Source: Heloderma charlesbogerti
Lineage: Eukaryota; Chordata; Lepidosauria; Squamata; Helodermatidae
Assembly (NCBI GenBank): GCA_026122225.1
Contig: JANEZZ010000522.1
Span: forward strand, 434,001-498,000
Direction: 5' to 3'
DNA: 64,000 bases
A program made the translations under genes and the position numbers. The notes under the pieces are model-generated. The model ran no database searches and was not told where the DNA came from. It was given only the letters and a program-made list of their open reading frames with translations. This document shows, piece after piece, positions 1-11,287 of this stretch. How positions within the stretch are numbered: the stretch's first letter is position 1; the number at the start of each line of letters is the position of its first letter.

Positions 1-960
1 TATACTCTGTAGAGTCGTGTAAAGGGTAATACGTCATGTTGCAACCAGTATGCTTGCGCTGGAAAGATGACCCCAATAGGAATAATTTTAACTAATTAAA
101 TTCCTCCTCCAAATGGCTGAAAATGGTCACTGTGGTAATATTTTGAGAAGAGACTTTATTTTCATTCCCTTTTTAATCCAGCCTATAATATGCATTAGTA
201 ACATTTTAAAAAGGCAAATCAGTGACAAGTTACTGCAAGTGTACTGCATATTTCAGGAAAAACTGTTCTTTTCTGCTTTTACTTTGCTTGTTTGTGACAC
301 TCAGTAAAACTATGGCATGGACAAACCATAGCTTGTCAAAAACAATTCAGAGAGGTTCTCTGACTTTGTCTTCTCTTCCTCCCCTGTGACAGGAAAATAC
401 TTGGAAAGAGGATTTCAGTAGGGCTGACATTGTTCTTCTCCTCCAAGAGGACCCTTGTGCTTTTTTGACAGGAGCTTTTGCCACCACTATCAAGGAAAAA
501 AACATCCGCTAAATTTCTTCTCTGTCATGCAACTGTTAAAAGGCAAAGGGACCTTGCCAGGAACAGGTGGTCATCCACCTAGTCCACATTATGTTATTTA
601 TACAGGAACATTTTATGTCATCCAGCTAGTAGCACAAGGGTAGTTAAGAGCTACATGAAACCCCCCCCACACACACACAAACCCCTTCCTACAGCTGGCA
701 GACTTTGCCTTGACTTCTTTTCCCTCTCCAGCATCTTCCCACCTCCTCTCATCCCACCACGGCTGCTTCTCGCTCCCTACTACTATTCACAGCTTTGCTT
801 CTCTCCTCTCTTTGTCCTCAACCACTCTCCTCTTATCCTTCAGCCCATGATCCATGGGAACACCTGGATATATCAAGCATTTGCCACCATTCTTCTATAT
901 TCCTCCTCATCCTTCCTTGGTGGAACTTCTAGCCTGCAGCATAGGAAGGGCCACACATTT
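1..960. other. no recognised feature
   Basis: AT-rich, non-coding-looking sequence. Short open frames here have no recognisable domain. A C-rich/CA-rich patch lies near 660-680. I see nothing I can name. Confidence 0.5.
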
Positions 961-968
961 ATATAAAA

Positions 969-990
969 ACACACACACACACACACACAA
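969..990. repeat. (CA)n microsatellite
   Basis: Eleven uninterrupted CA units preceded by an A-rich run. Simple tandem repeat, probably length-polymorphic. Confidence 0.95.
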
Positions 991-1065
991 TCTCTTAAAG
1001 ATTGTAGGCATGAACTACACGGCATCAAGGGGCCATCCAGTCCAAAAGTTATATCATTCTGTGTA

Positions 1066-1397
1066 GATCGGGGGCGAGGAACCTCTGGTGTGGAAGCTAA
1101 ATCTGGCCCTCCTGGGATTCCCCAGATGGCCCCACCCCTTCCCCAAACTACCAATCTTTTGATTTTTTCCTCCAGCTTTTGTGCATTTCCCCCTCCCCCA
1201 TTCTAAAAGGTTGAAATATGTTTTCCTAAGTATTAGTTATTGGCAGTAACAGCTTTAAGCTTATTTATATGCTGGTATTTGGGAGGGGTATTTTTGGCTC
1301 CACCTCTTTTGCCTTTGGCCCTGGCGCCACCTACCACCCAAAGAGCTTCTCCAAAATAGCATTTAGTCCTCAGACTGAAAGAGGTCCTTTACCCGTG
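1066..1397. mobile_element. hAT-like MITE (GAACCTC family), diverged copy
   Basis: The left end reads GGGGGCGAGGAACCTC and the right end GAAAGAGGTCCTTTACCCGTG, matching the better-preserved copy at 13888-14220, which has CAGGGGT-type ends and an 8-bp target duplication. Shared internal landmarks are the TCTAAAAGGTTGAAAT block and the CTGGTATTTGGGAGG block. No transposase frame is present, so it is non-autonomous. The flanks show no clear target duplication, consistent with age. Confidence 0.7.
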
Positions 1398-1399
1398 TA

Positions 1400-2148
1400 A
1401 ATGGTGCTTCTGAACTCCCAATGCCTGCCTCCGCTGCGGTAGGAAAAGGTGGGATGAAGCAGAGAAAAGATGGTGCACAAAAGGGATTGGGTGGCTAGTG
1501 GAGGAAGAGCACACAAGAAAGTTAGGAAAGGCCACATGACTCCCCCTAGGAACCATTTTGGCAATTTCGGTTTCTTTTGTTTTACTTTCCTTGCCATTTC
1601 CACCTTGGCTGTGTTTCCACCAGCGATTTACTCCAACCTGGCTACATGGTGAGGTCTCTGTGTTTCCATGACATCATGGCCATTCAGCCCCAGCCCCAGA
1701 TTTTATTGCTGAAAAACCGCTTCTTCTGAGACTACTTATAGTCTGACTTCTCCAGCATATTGTGTCTCCATTACTGACCTGTTTCCACAAGCACACTGGG
1801 TCCGATATCATAGGCCCATGAGGCGTGTAGCCCAGCCTTTGTGGGTGTGTCGCTCTGACCTCAGTGACCCAACCCTTTCCCTCTCTGTTTTCCGGAAGGT
1901 TCATCGCCATTTTGGAGCAGGATGCCGAGGGACCAACTTTTAAAGCATAATTGAAATAAGCACTAGAACACAGCCCATGATCCCAGTCAAGGGGTGTTTT
2001 CTCCCAATGTGCTGAATGAGGCGTGCCCTCTCAATGACCACAGAGAAGCCCCTCAATTGACATGGCACATATCAAAACCCTCAAATTAAGCACAACCTCG
2101 AGGCTCAGGTCCATTGCCTTAGGACGTAACTCATTCACAGCTTCCATG
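1400..2148. other. no recognised feature
   Basis: Low-information sequence. Around 1950-2060 there are CCCAATGTGCTGAATGAGG-like words that could be debris of the GCAATCCTAT MITE family, but no ends can be defined. Confidence 0.4.
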
Positions 2149-2149
2149 G

Positions 2150-2390
2150 AGAGCCAGTGTGGTGTAGTGGCAAGAGTGTTGGACTAGGAGCTGGGAGATC
2201 CGGGTTCTAGTCCCCAATCGGCCATGGAAGCTCACTGGGTGACTTTGGGCCAGTCACAGACTCTCAGCCCAACCCACCTCACAGGGTTGTTGTGAGGATA
2301 AAATGGAGAGGAGGAGGATAATGTAAGCTGCCTTGGGTTCCTTGCAAAAGGAAAAAAGGCGGGTATAAATGCAATAAATAAATAAACATA
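2150..2390 (+). mobile_element. tRNA-derived SINE (family A)
   Basis: Starts AGCCAGTGTGGTGTAGTGG, has a pol III B-box-like GGTTCTAGTCC at about 2203-2213, then the stretch CAACCCACCTCACAGGGTTG typical of amniote tRNA-SINEs. It ends in GGCGGGTATAAATGCAATAAATAAATA. Full-length head-to-tail layout: tRNA-like head, body, then short A-rich tandem tail. Presumably mobilised in trans by a LINE. A 56-bp truncated stub of the same 3' end lies at 57441-57496. Confidence 0.85.
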
Positions 2391-3428
2391 TAGAGATCAT
2401 GTGCATTAAAATGTGGGCTGGTTTCGGTCTCTTTCCCACAACAAACCCATTACTGTCTCCTCAGAAGTAACTCCCATTGTGGTCAAAATGGGGGCGAGTT
2501 TCCCTCTTTGTGTCCCACCCCCTTCCCAGCACAAGCATATGTGTGTCTACTCAGAAGTAATCCCCACTGTGCTCAATGAGGCTTGCTCCTGAAATGCAGG
2601 TGCATCTGGACTTTCAGGGGGAAGGAGGGGAGAGGGGGGAAGCCTCTCTTCACAGAAAAGCTGATTCCTTTAAAAAAAATATCATATTCCTCCATTAGCT
2701 TCTCCTTCCATTGTCCTGGAAACACAGCCGAGGAGGTGGAAACACAGCCGAGGAGGCGGGAACACTGATGAGGTAATCAGACCCAACCCAGACTCTACCC
2801 AGCCATCAAGAAAATAATTGAACTAGAGCTCAGTGGAAACAGCACACTGCCCCAGGCTACAGCGATGTTAAGCCGGGACTTTAAGCATTGTGGAAACTGG
2901 AAAAGGAGAAGATGCTATTGAGGAAACATCGCAACAAAGTTGCAAATGAAGTGAAGCTGATAGTGTGGAAAAAGGCCCTTGGACCTCCCTCCATTAGAAC
3001 CTCCTTGAATTGTAGATATGGCAGTAACATTCCCATCTCCAGAGCAGGGAATTGTTTGCAAATGGATGTTGCAGAGCTGAGCCAGGAAAGGCTGAGGGCA
3101 TTTTCCCAGGCTCAGCCTCCGATGGCTGTTGGCTGCATCAAAGAATAAAAGCAAACAAGACCCCTTTGTCCCAAGGGGAGAGCAAGGAATCTCATTAGGG
3201 CCCAGGTTGCCGACTTGCTCCTAGTTCACAAAATCTCTTCCTGTGCCCCCCCCCGCCCCGCCCCCCCCCCCCCACTGCAGCAAGCAATGCTTTTAGACTC
3301 ACAGGAAGGTCTCAATGGGCTTTGTCACATGGGAAGGTTGTCTTGAACTCATACTATTTCCATACTGCCGCAGAGCAAGCAACAGAGGCACCAGCTAGAG
3401 GCTTTCATGCAGCTGTGTACGTCGTGTG
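2391..3428. other. no gene; C-rich tract and MITE-like debris
   Basis: CTCAGAAGTAA words near 2460 and 2550 resemble the inner part of the GCAATCCTAT MITEs. A poly-C tract occupies about 3247-3274. The 86-codon frame near 2888 has no recognisable domain. Confidence 0.4.
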
Positions 3429-3872
3429 TAGGGATGTATGGATTTTGTAAAATCTGTTCTGGCAATGTTTCGCGGATTGTCAGGAATCTTTTGTTCCACT
3501 GTCTGCTCACTGACAGAATCTGATTTTTCTCAATTTCCTGAAATTGTGTTTGCGTTGGAAAATGCACATTTGCGCAAATGTGCACTTCTGGAAATGTGCA
3601 TTTGTTCAGTTATATAAATCCCCCCCCCCCCCCCCCAGCTCAGCATTTTCACACTTTAGCCTATGGGAGAAAATGCACATTTTCAGTAGAGTTTTTTCTT
3701 GATATTTTTCATATTTTTGTATGACTAATTTTTCATACAATTCTGGAAAGTAAAAAACTGGTCCATTAAGGCCACGGAATATGCACAACTTGGTCTGCTG
3801 CAGAATCTGCAGGTTGGATCCACAGAAATCTGAACTCATCTGAATCCCCTGCTGGTTTCTCCAACATCCCTA
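3429..3872. mobile_element. hAT-like non-autonomous element, TAGGGATGT ends, 7/8 TSD
   Basis: Ends are TAGGGATGTATGG and CCAACATCCCTA, inverted with respect to each other. Flanking octamers are GTCGTGTG (3421-3428) and GTCATGTG (3873-3880), a 7/8 target duplication of the hAT length. The interior carries a perfect 22-bp palindrome at 3563-3584 (arms TGCACATTTGC), further TGCACATTT copies, and a poly-C tract at 3619-3637. No transposase frame. The end sequence is close to that of the palindrome-array elements at 25819 and 47055. Confidence 0.8.
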
Positions 3873-4261
3873 GTCATGTGGATTCAAAATTGCCAAGAAA
3901 CAGAGATTTTGTCCAGGTGCAATTTTTCAAGGACACTTTTGGTAATGCCTGAGAATCCCACCATATTTTATTGTAGATGACAGATAGATAGATAATAACT
4001 GTAAGTACTGAAGACTCAAGTGGCCATGTGGAAAACAGTGGTTCCCTGAATGTATGTCACTTCCCAGAATTTCTTGTGATTGAATCATGGCATTAAGGTG
4101 AACACAGTGAGAAAACAATAGTAGGGCTTGGGAGCCACTAGAGACTATACAGAGTAATTCTTCAAAGGAAATAAGCTTTTTGTTTACAATACAGATGTCT
4201 TACTTGTTGGACTACTTGGACTACCTGCCGTAGATGGACCACATATCAAGCTATTTACTGA

Positions 4262-4348
4262 GCAATCCTATGCATGTCTATTCAGTACGTAAGCCTCACT
4301 GAGTTCAATGGGACTAACTCCCAGGTAAGTGCGTAGAGGATTGCAGCC
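4262..4348. mobile_element. Harbinger-like short MITE (GCAATCCTATGC family)
   Basis: Left end GCAATCCTATGCATGTCTA, right end GCGTAGAGGATTGCAGCC, arranged as an imperfect inverted repeat of under 100 bp. It contains CTCACTGAGTTCAATGGG. The same ends recur at 22413, 37064, 48183, 51913, 55464, 57417 and others. The PIF/Harbinger assignment rests on the TTA duplications seen around other copies (22413-22546, 37064-37370). Confidence 0.7.
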
Positions 4349-4352
4349 TAAA

Positions 4353-4915
4353 TGACTGTGCAAGCCACATCATAAAGTGTTTTTGCTTGGAAATAATGGT
4401 CAAGTCACACTGGTGAATGGTCTGAAACACATACACCTTCCTTAGAGCAGCAAACCAATGAACGAACAAAGATGGGGAAATAGCTGCAAGAACAGAAGAG
4501 AATAATTATGGACAAAGTAAGGAAATGACACAATGAGAGGAAAGTCGAATTTCCTATCTCCATGAAGATCTATATAGACATTTTAAAAATACTATAGAAT
4601 CCTGATTGTGGGAAGCTTTGGGGAATGTTAATATGAAAATCATGTGGCTTCCATGTGTGTAAGAACCTTGTGCTACCCACCCGCTGTCCCAGCTGCAAAG
4701 GCTGCTGCAAATGTGGTCCTTTAAGTCATTAATTTACAGCTATGTAGACTGGTTATCACCCAGAACACTTATGGTAAATAAATATTAATTGGTAGCCGCA
4801 ATGCACAAGGTATGGTTGGTGTATTCCAGTCCACATGTACCTGTGTACAAGAAATGAATTGAGTCACAGTAGGTAGTAGCAGCAGGGCGTGTGACTCCTC
4901 CATCTTTGTACAACA
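4353..4915. other. no recognised feature
   Basis: AT-rich unique-looking sequence. No motif or reading frame supported. Confidence 0.4.
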
Positions 4916-5350
4916 GTTTGCACATAACACCAAAGTTTATTTAATGCATGGTCTCATCCCCTAACTAGGGTTTGTCTGACAGATGATCAAACAAACCATA
5001 GTTTATTTTCTCAATCCCTGGGTTGTTTGTTGCCTTTTTCACCCATTCCCTCCCTGTATCCATCCCAAATGCCTTCAGAGTACAGTAGCGCAGGCATGTA
5101 GAGTTTTTAAAAAATCACTCTTGCCCACCACCTCTGTAGCCTGGTGAAACAACCCATGGTTCTGGGTTCACACATTATGACAACCCATGGTTTAAGCAAC
5201 TCTGAGTTCACACAAGCCAACAACAAATGGGTTCTCTTTCTAGGTTATTTGTGGTTAACAAACCATAGTTTGTTAGTATGGCTGCATTCACACATCGCAA
5301 CAAACCAGAATTTAACAACCCAAACTATGGGTTAGTGTTATGTGTGAATG
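4916..5350. mobile_element. palindrome-rich MITE (AACCCATGG family), copy 1
   Basis: Begins GTTTGCACATAACACC and ends GGTTAGTGTTATGTGTGAA, an inverted pair. The interior has repeated inverted words: AAACCATAGTTT, AACAACCCATGG, ACAAACCATAGTTTG. It aligns along its length with 7754-8198, including the CCCTCCCTGTATCC and CTTGCCCACCACCTCTGTAGC blocks. No coding capacity. Transposon superfamily not determined. Confidence 0.75.
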
Positions 5351-5659
5351 ATACCAATGTGTCAAGAGAGAAAGAAGTCTTCTGTTTGGTTGTGGGTGAG
5401 ATCTAGGTCTTGCCACTACATGTCTTTGAAGGAAAAAAAAAAAAGCCTGCCACACTGTAACATATGAAATGGCACTTTGCTTAAATACCCAGAATATTAT
5501 CTCACGTTGCAGGCATGTGTCCAATTATCAAGTAACAGATTTAGCAGCAAGCATGCGACCAATCCTGTGTGGAACAGTATGCAGGGAGCTGCTATTCCCA
5601 CATACTGGAGGCTGCTTTATCTGTTCTGCAATTCCTCCAAGGAACTATGGTTAAAGTGA

Positions 5660-5802
5660 CATGCGTGGGGCAATTCATTTTATCCCCACAACAAGAGGCT
5701 GAGAAATTGCTAAGGCCACCCACAGAGCTACATGGCCGAGTGGGGATTTGAACTCGGCCTCTCCAATCCGAACCCAACACTCTATTCAGTACACCACACA
5801 GG
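5660..5802 (-). mobile_element. tRNA-derived SINE (family A), reverse strand
   Basis: On the minus strand it reads from the GTGGTGTACTGAATAGAG head through GAGTTCAAATCCCCACTCGG (B-box-like GAGTTCAAATCC) to a GGATAAAATGAATTG tail portion. Same family as 2150-2390 but more diverged and 3'-shortened. Confidence 0.7.
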
Positions 5803-5809
5803 CTTGTCT

Positions 5810-6774
5810 AATGCTACGACCTTCCAGTAAGAAAGAAAGAGACTAGTTCTCAGCCGCCAGCATTAGCTGTATGTTAACCTCTGTGTGTCAGCAGTTCTAT
5901 AAAGCTAGAAGGAAGAATAATGGCTTAGCAGAGCACTTAGAGGCACAGGTGACCATGTGAGTGGCTGTTTGCCAGCAGATATGCTGAAGTGGTGCTTATG
6001 TGAAGGGATGACAGAATAACAGCCAAACAACTATGAGTCACATGTGAACTGCAATAAATGCAAGTTTGGAGCCAAAGAGCTTTAAAGAGAGTTGAAAGTA
6101 GTTTGAGAGAGGTATCACTTCCCGTGGTGTTCACCCATATTTGTTTTGTCCTGTTCTTGCTTCAGGATAAACAGGTTTTGCAGGGTTTTGAAACAATATA
6201 AAAACCTGCACAACTTGTCTGCCAGAGGTGGAATGAGATGAGAGTAAATACCACAAGCAGCTGTCCCTTTTTCAAACAGCCTTCAACCCTAGAAAAAACA
6301 CCCATTCTGTCTGTTTCCAGCCTAAGGTGCTTCCAGACAAGGCTTTTATTGTGCAATTGGCCTGCCTCATTCACATTTTATGAGGGGTTCAGAGGTTGTT
6401 GTCTTCCATTTGTAGAGGTCCCATGTTTTCCTACCATTTCTTCCACCACTTCTTCCCATGGAAAAACCATTAAGGAGGGTAAGAAGGAATAGCTGCACAA
6501 TATTTTTTTGACTGGTAGTACTAGGGTCCATCTGTCCGGAAACACCTGCAGCCCCTGACAATTTGTTATCCTTGTGCGTTTTATTCAGAAGGCACAGTTG
6601 TGAGTTCAAAGTGTACCTAGCAAGTATTTACAGTACCTGAAATATAGTGCAGTTACAGGTAGTGAAATACAGTAATATTTCAGGTGGAACTGGGCGGTTC
6701 TCATGCTTAGGACTCCTATTCCCCTATGGCTAAGCTATCAACCACCATGCTGAAGTGGAAGGCATCTGTGCTCT
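5810..6774. other. no gene; possible MITE debris
   Basis: At about 6318 the word GGTGCTTCCAGACAAGG resembles the end of the GGGTGCTTCCA MITE seen at 54739. No opposite end could be placed. The rest has nothing I recognise. Confidence 0.35.
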
Positions 6775-7233
6775 ACCGGCACCAGGGACTGGTTTCATGG
6801 AAGACAATGTTTCCATGGACCGGGGGGGGATGGTTTTGCTGGCAGACTTCCGGCGGCTTGGATGCAAAACAGGCATTTGCATCCCTGTTCTTTGCAGTAA
6901 TAGGCTACATGAAGATTTACGTAGTCTATTACTTGAAGAACAGGGACGCAAATGGCATCTGCATAGCGGACACCATTTGCATCCCAGCGGCCAGAAGTCC
7001 GCCAGCGGCCGGAGCCAGCCGGCAGCTCCACAGACTCGCTGCAGAGCAGAGCCGGCCAGGGCCAGCGAGGATTCTAGGGGGGGGGGGATGGATCGCCTCC
7101 CCGCTCGTGGAACCCCGCAGACCCGAGGTAAGGGGGTTTCGCACACCCCTACGCTCACCTCCTGCTGTATGGCCCAGTTCTTAACAGGCCACAGACCAGT
7201 ACCGGTCCGTGACCCGGGGGTTGGGGACCCCTG
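6775..7233. mobile_element. old hAT-like element interrupted by a second element
   Basis: Left part: GGCACCAGGGACTGGTTTC and TTTCCATGGACCGGGGGGG. Right part: AGACCAGTACCGGTCCGTGA then GGGGTTGGGGACCCCTG. These are the two ends of a non-autonomous hAT-like element I recognise by eye as common in vertebrates. The middle (about 6838-7151) is replaced by a foreign GC-rich palindromic element, listed separately. No transposase remains. Confidence 0.75.
6838..7151. mobile_element. palindrome-array hAT-like element, short or truncated copy, nested
   Basis: The right end reads GGTTTCGCACACCCCTA, matching the GTTTCGTACATCCCTA end of 25819-26661. The preceding GAGGATTCTAGGGGG and CGAGGTAAGGGG also match that family. 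The interior has one AGGCTACATGAAGATTTACGTAG palindromic unit (about 6901-6925) flanked by inverted arms AACAGGGACGCAAATGG and GCATCCCTGTTC, then CCATTTGCATCCC. The left terminus is not recognisable. It sits inside the older hAT-like element 6775-7233. Confidence 0.65.
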
Positions 7234-7579
7234 CTCTATGGGGTTTTCTCTACCATTCCATGACTCTCCTTTTTATTGGCTTATTATCTCAGTCACTGCA
7301 ACCAAAACAAAAATACTCATGTAGCAATAAGAATGATGTAAATACATTTATGCATCTAAACAAAATCATAATCCTTCAATTTGCATAGCATTAGATCTCT
7401 GGTTTCATACCAGTGGAAAGGCACATGCATATGCCATGCTCTTTTACTCCCATTATGATACAGCAATCAATTCACTTTAAACCAAAATGCTGGTTGGTAC
7501 TGATAACATGAGTTGAGGTGCAATATGGTTCTGAACTTCTAATGTAAAGAAACTTTGGTACCTGGTGCCTGCCTCAGGC

Positions 7580-8226
7580 AGGGGCTGTGGCTCAGTGTCA
7601 GAGCCCACGGTTTGCTTGCAGAAGGTCCCAGATTCAATCCCCAACATCTCCAGGTAAGAATGGAAAAATTTCTGGCTGAAAACCTGGAGAGCTGCTGCCA
7701 GTTCATGCCTACAGAACTGGGCTAGATGGACCAATGGTCTGACTCAGTGACCTGGTTTGCACATAACACTAACCCATGGTTTATTTAATCCATATTGTCC
7801 TATCCAGGGTTTGTCTAGTAGACAAAGAAACTGCAGATTGTTTTCTCAATCCCTGCATTATATATTTCCCGCTTCCTTTGCCCACTCCCTCCTTGTATCC
7901 CAAATGCCTTTGAGGCGCTGTAGTACTAGAATGTAGAATGGCTGATTTTTTTTTACTACTCTTGCCCACCGCCTCTGTAGCCTGGCAAAACAACCCATGA
8001 ACAATCCATGATTCTGGGTTCACACATAACGATAACCTCTGGTTTATACAACCCAGAGTTCACACAATGCAACAATAAACCATGGCTTCTCTTTCTGGGT
8101 TGTTCGTGGTTAATAAACCAGGGTTTGTTAGCGCTGCTGGGTTTGCAATGTAGAATTCAACAACCCATACTATAGGTTAGCATTATGTGTGAACCCAGCC
8201 AATATAAGGCAGCTTCCTATGTTCCA
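7580..8226 (+). mobile_element. tRNA-derived SINE (family B), split by a MITE
   Basis: The head GGGGCTGTGGCTCAGTG carries the A-box region and GATTCAATCCC at about 7631-7641 is the B-box. The body runs to GGACCAATGGTCTGACTCAG at about 7750. The tail word TATAAGGCAGCTTCCTATG resumes at about 8202. The AACCCATGG MITE at 7754-8198 separates the two parts, so the SINE is older than that insertion. Confidence 0.85.
7754..8198. mobile_element. palindrome-rich MITE (AACCCATGG family), copy 2
   Basis: Ends GGTTTGCACATAACACTAAC and GGTTAGCATTATGTGTGAAC form the inverted pair. It is inserted between CTCAGT and TATAAGGCAG of a family-B SINE, which fixes both boundaries to within a few bases. Internal AACCCATGG/AACAAACCATGG-type inverted words match copy 1. 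Non-coding. Confidence 0.8.
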
Positions 8227-9112
8227 CAACACACTCTTCTATCTTCATAAAGGCACAGCTTCTTACTCAGCTATTTTCGCTATCCATCTGCTTCTTTTCA
8301 GCTATATTTAGGAGACATCTGGCCTTCTCCTATTCAGCCTAGAGGCCACTTGCAGCTGGTTCCAATTTAGAGGGAATGCAGTCGAAGTCGCAACGCACAC
8401 CAAAATGTTCTAGGTGCTAAAAATCACTTCCACAGATTAAAAAAAAAGAGTACCATGTGGGTAGGAGACAGAGCTATTATGGCCATGATTTGACAAAGAT
8501 GACTGACACTTGGTTTGATCAATAATTATCCTTGGAGGAACATCAACCAACGTAAAAGCTGGGATTTATGGCTCTCACTCCACCCAGTTCATGACACACA
8601 CAGGACTCAAATGTAGGGTCTATTTCAGGCCAAGCTGCTCAGTCCTCCATTCACACTACACTAAACCAAACCTTAAGAAGAGATGGAGTTAATGCAAAAA
8701 GTACAGAGTTAGCTCATTTAGCAGCATTCATTTTAACATCAAGTCAAAGTCTGTTCATGGATGGCAGTATCAACTATCAAAAGGAAAGAAAGGGAACAGG
8801 GCCAAATATGAGAGGAGATAAAGCCTCTGAGAGGAGGATGCGAGACAACTGCCAAAAATCTGACTGTCACCCTGATTAGCTCCCAGCAACATCATCTATC
8901 AACACAAGTGGAGTGGGAAAGGCTAGAGCACACACACAAAAACTATCCAGGATACCTTTGGAATTCAGGCTAAGAAACTGAAGTGATCTGTTTATCAAAA
9001 CCTTCTTGCCCCCCACCCCAGAACTCAAACAGTCTTAAAGGCCTTCTAAGCTATTTCAGGTCAATCCATTTATCAGAGCCCCAGATATCAACCTATGCAC
9101 ATGGGTGTAGAG
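8227..9112. other. no recognised feature
   Basis: Unique-looking, moderately AT-rich sequence without a supported reading frame or repeat. Confidence 0.4.
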
Positions 9113-9214
9113 CAGGATTGGGCAGAAGGTAGACCTTCAGATGTCTGCAACTTTTAACTCCCATAAGCCCCTGCCAACATGGCCAATTGGAGGATCTACC
9201 TTCTGCCCACCCCT
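9113..9214. mobile_element. short hairpin hAT-like MITE
   Basis: Left arm GGGCAGAAGGTAGACCTTCA and right arm GGATCTACCTTCTGCCCACC are inverted, around a TTAACTCCCATAAGCCCC centre. Layout is like the CAGATG hairpin family (for example 12107-12242) but the outer sequence differs. About 100 bp, non-coding. Confidence 0.6.
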
Positions 9215-9477
9215 AATGAAGAGCAAACACCTTGAAATGACTCAAGCAAGTGAACTGGGCTACACATTGTAAAGGAAGCTTTTAAAAAATGCCAATAATA
9301 ATACATCACCGAGTATTGTGTTTTATAAATAAATACATATCAAAGACAGTCCCAAGGGAGCTTTGAAAAATGCTTGCAGTGGTCATGAAGCTTTGCCTAT
9401 GGTTTCCCTTTACCCACATTGCTTACCCTCCACCACTGCCTTCCTTCCCCCCTTTTTGTTATTGTTACTGATTGATA

Positions 9478-9678
9478 GCACTTTTATCCGACCCTTCCTC
9501 CAAGGAGCTCAGGGTGGTATACATGGCTTCCCCCTCTCTCCTTTATAGTCACAATAACCCTGTGAGGTTGGTTAGGCTGAGAAGTTGCCCATAGTCACAC
9601 CCCATGGGCTTCATGGCCTGGTAGGGATTTGGACCCAAGTTTCCCAACTCCTAGTCCAGCCAGTACAACCACATGGGT
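9478..9678 (-). mobile_element. diverged tRNA-SINE, reverse strand
   Basis: Contains ACAATAACCCTGTGAGGTTG and GGGATTTGGACCCAAG, the reverse complement of the body and B-box zone of amniote tRNA-SINEs. The AAGGAGCTCAGGGTGG word marks its 3' portion. Old copy. Confidence 0.6.
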
Positions 9679-9689
9679 TCTTCTTACTT

Positions 9690-11181
9690 CATTGCCTTGT
9701 ACTATCCCAGTTTTTCCCAGAAAACTAAATAATGGCATAAAATAACGGGCTCAAAATAAATAATACAAATTTAGGAAATGTATGCACATATACATAGCAT
9801 GCTGTGTGCAGAGAACTGGCTAAGGAGCACTACAAATAAAGACTATCTCCTTGTCAGAGAAGAGTATGGGGTAGCCTGCATTTCTCTGCATAAATTCACA
9901 ACCTGCCTTCCCCATTGCTGGCTGATAAGTGAAAGACCAGCTCTAGCCTACACAGAGCTTAAGAAGCAAGAGAGCTACTCAATCCTTTGGTTAACACTAC
10001 CAGGAGAATGCAATTTTAAGGAAGCTGCTCAAAGTATTAAAAAAAAGTCTTCCGAAACCAGACACAGAGAAATCAAGATTCTGGGGGAAACTAAATGAAG
10101 AAACTCCTTAAGGAAGCTGTATCAGTAAATAAGTTACTTGCCTGTCTCCCTACACGTATCTAGGTTAGTCATTTAAAGATGCAACATTCTTCCAATGCAT
10201 GGAGGTGATTCTTCACTCACCACAGACAACCAGATAAGTGGCTATTTACAAGCATGCAATAAATTATATTCCCACACAATCCATGCTTGCTTGCTTACTC
10301 CATGGATCCTAAACCTGCTCATCTTCCCAAGTAATTCAACAAAAGGCACATGGCCTTCCCATTAGATACCAGCTAGGCCCAAACCCTGCATAACATGAGA
10401 CAGCCTAGAGTAAGCTTTACTCTATTGTTCTGAGCACCAGAGATTGCCAAACTTTCCTCAGGGCGGGCCACCCTCCAGTTCTCCTCATGAGCATAATAAT
10501 TTGCACTGCAGCAACATGCCTGAATGTTTATGTGTTACGGTGACTGAAGATGAGCCTGCTAGCTGAGCCGTAATAGCTCTCTGGCACATAAGAGACACCA
10601 TAGAAGAGGTGCTGTGTTTGTTTAGACACTGGGGAGATTTAGTGGTCTGGATTCTGTCTTCACAAAAGGTTCTTTCAGCAATAGAGGTGAGACCTCCATG
10701 GAAGGTTAAATTTATACAAACAGTATAAGTGATGACTGGCCCCGCAGCCCAGCCCATGGCGCCGAGACAGAAATATCTTGACTCTCATCCTCAGCCCTGT
10801 GCACCAGCATCTCTGTTTCTACACCCAAATTAAGTTGATTGCTGTGCTATTTATATAGTTAGGTAATATCACCAGCGATAGGCCAACAGAATTTTAGACT
10901 ACAGTAACCCTAAAGCAGGGTGTGCTGAAGCAAGACATCTGACCAGCGGGAAGAGGAAAGGAGCTAGGAAGAGGCAGGGTGGATTGGAGCTTCTAGCTGA
11001 TCATTCCTTTGTTATATAAATCATGAGTTAATTTCTCCAGAATTATCGGCAGATGTTTCCTTAATGGGAAATAATGGTTAGACGATAGCTGGAAATGTCT
11101 CGTGTGTTGGAATGAGAGAGCCAGCAAAGCTTGGGGAAGGCGACTCATGTAGGCCTCCCTAGTGAAGGGTTCTGGGTAGAT
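9690..11181. other. no recognised feature
   Basis: About 1.5 kb without a repeat I can name. The 106-codon frame at 9778-10098 and the 90-codon reverse frame at 10485-10757 have no recognisable motif, so I leave them out. Confidence 0.4.
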
Positions 11182-11287
11182 CAGCCTCCCCAGCCTGGAA
11201 CCTCTAGCTGTGTTGGACTACAACTCCCATCATACTGGGAATTGTAGTCCAGTAGATCTAGAGGGCGCCAGGTTGTGGAAGGCTGGG
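11182..11287. mobile_element. CAGATG hairpin hAT-like MITE
   Basis: CAGCCTCCCCAGCCTGG ... GTTGGACTACAACTCCCATC ... GCGCCAGGTTGTGGAAGGCTG: a long imperfect hairpin of about 105 bp. One of roughly fifteen copies in the window. The arm ACTACAACTCCCA resembles the ZNF143/THAP11 recognition sequence. Confidence 0.75.
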
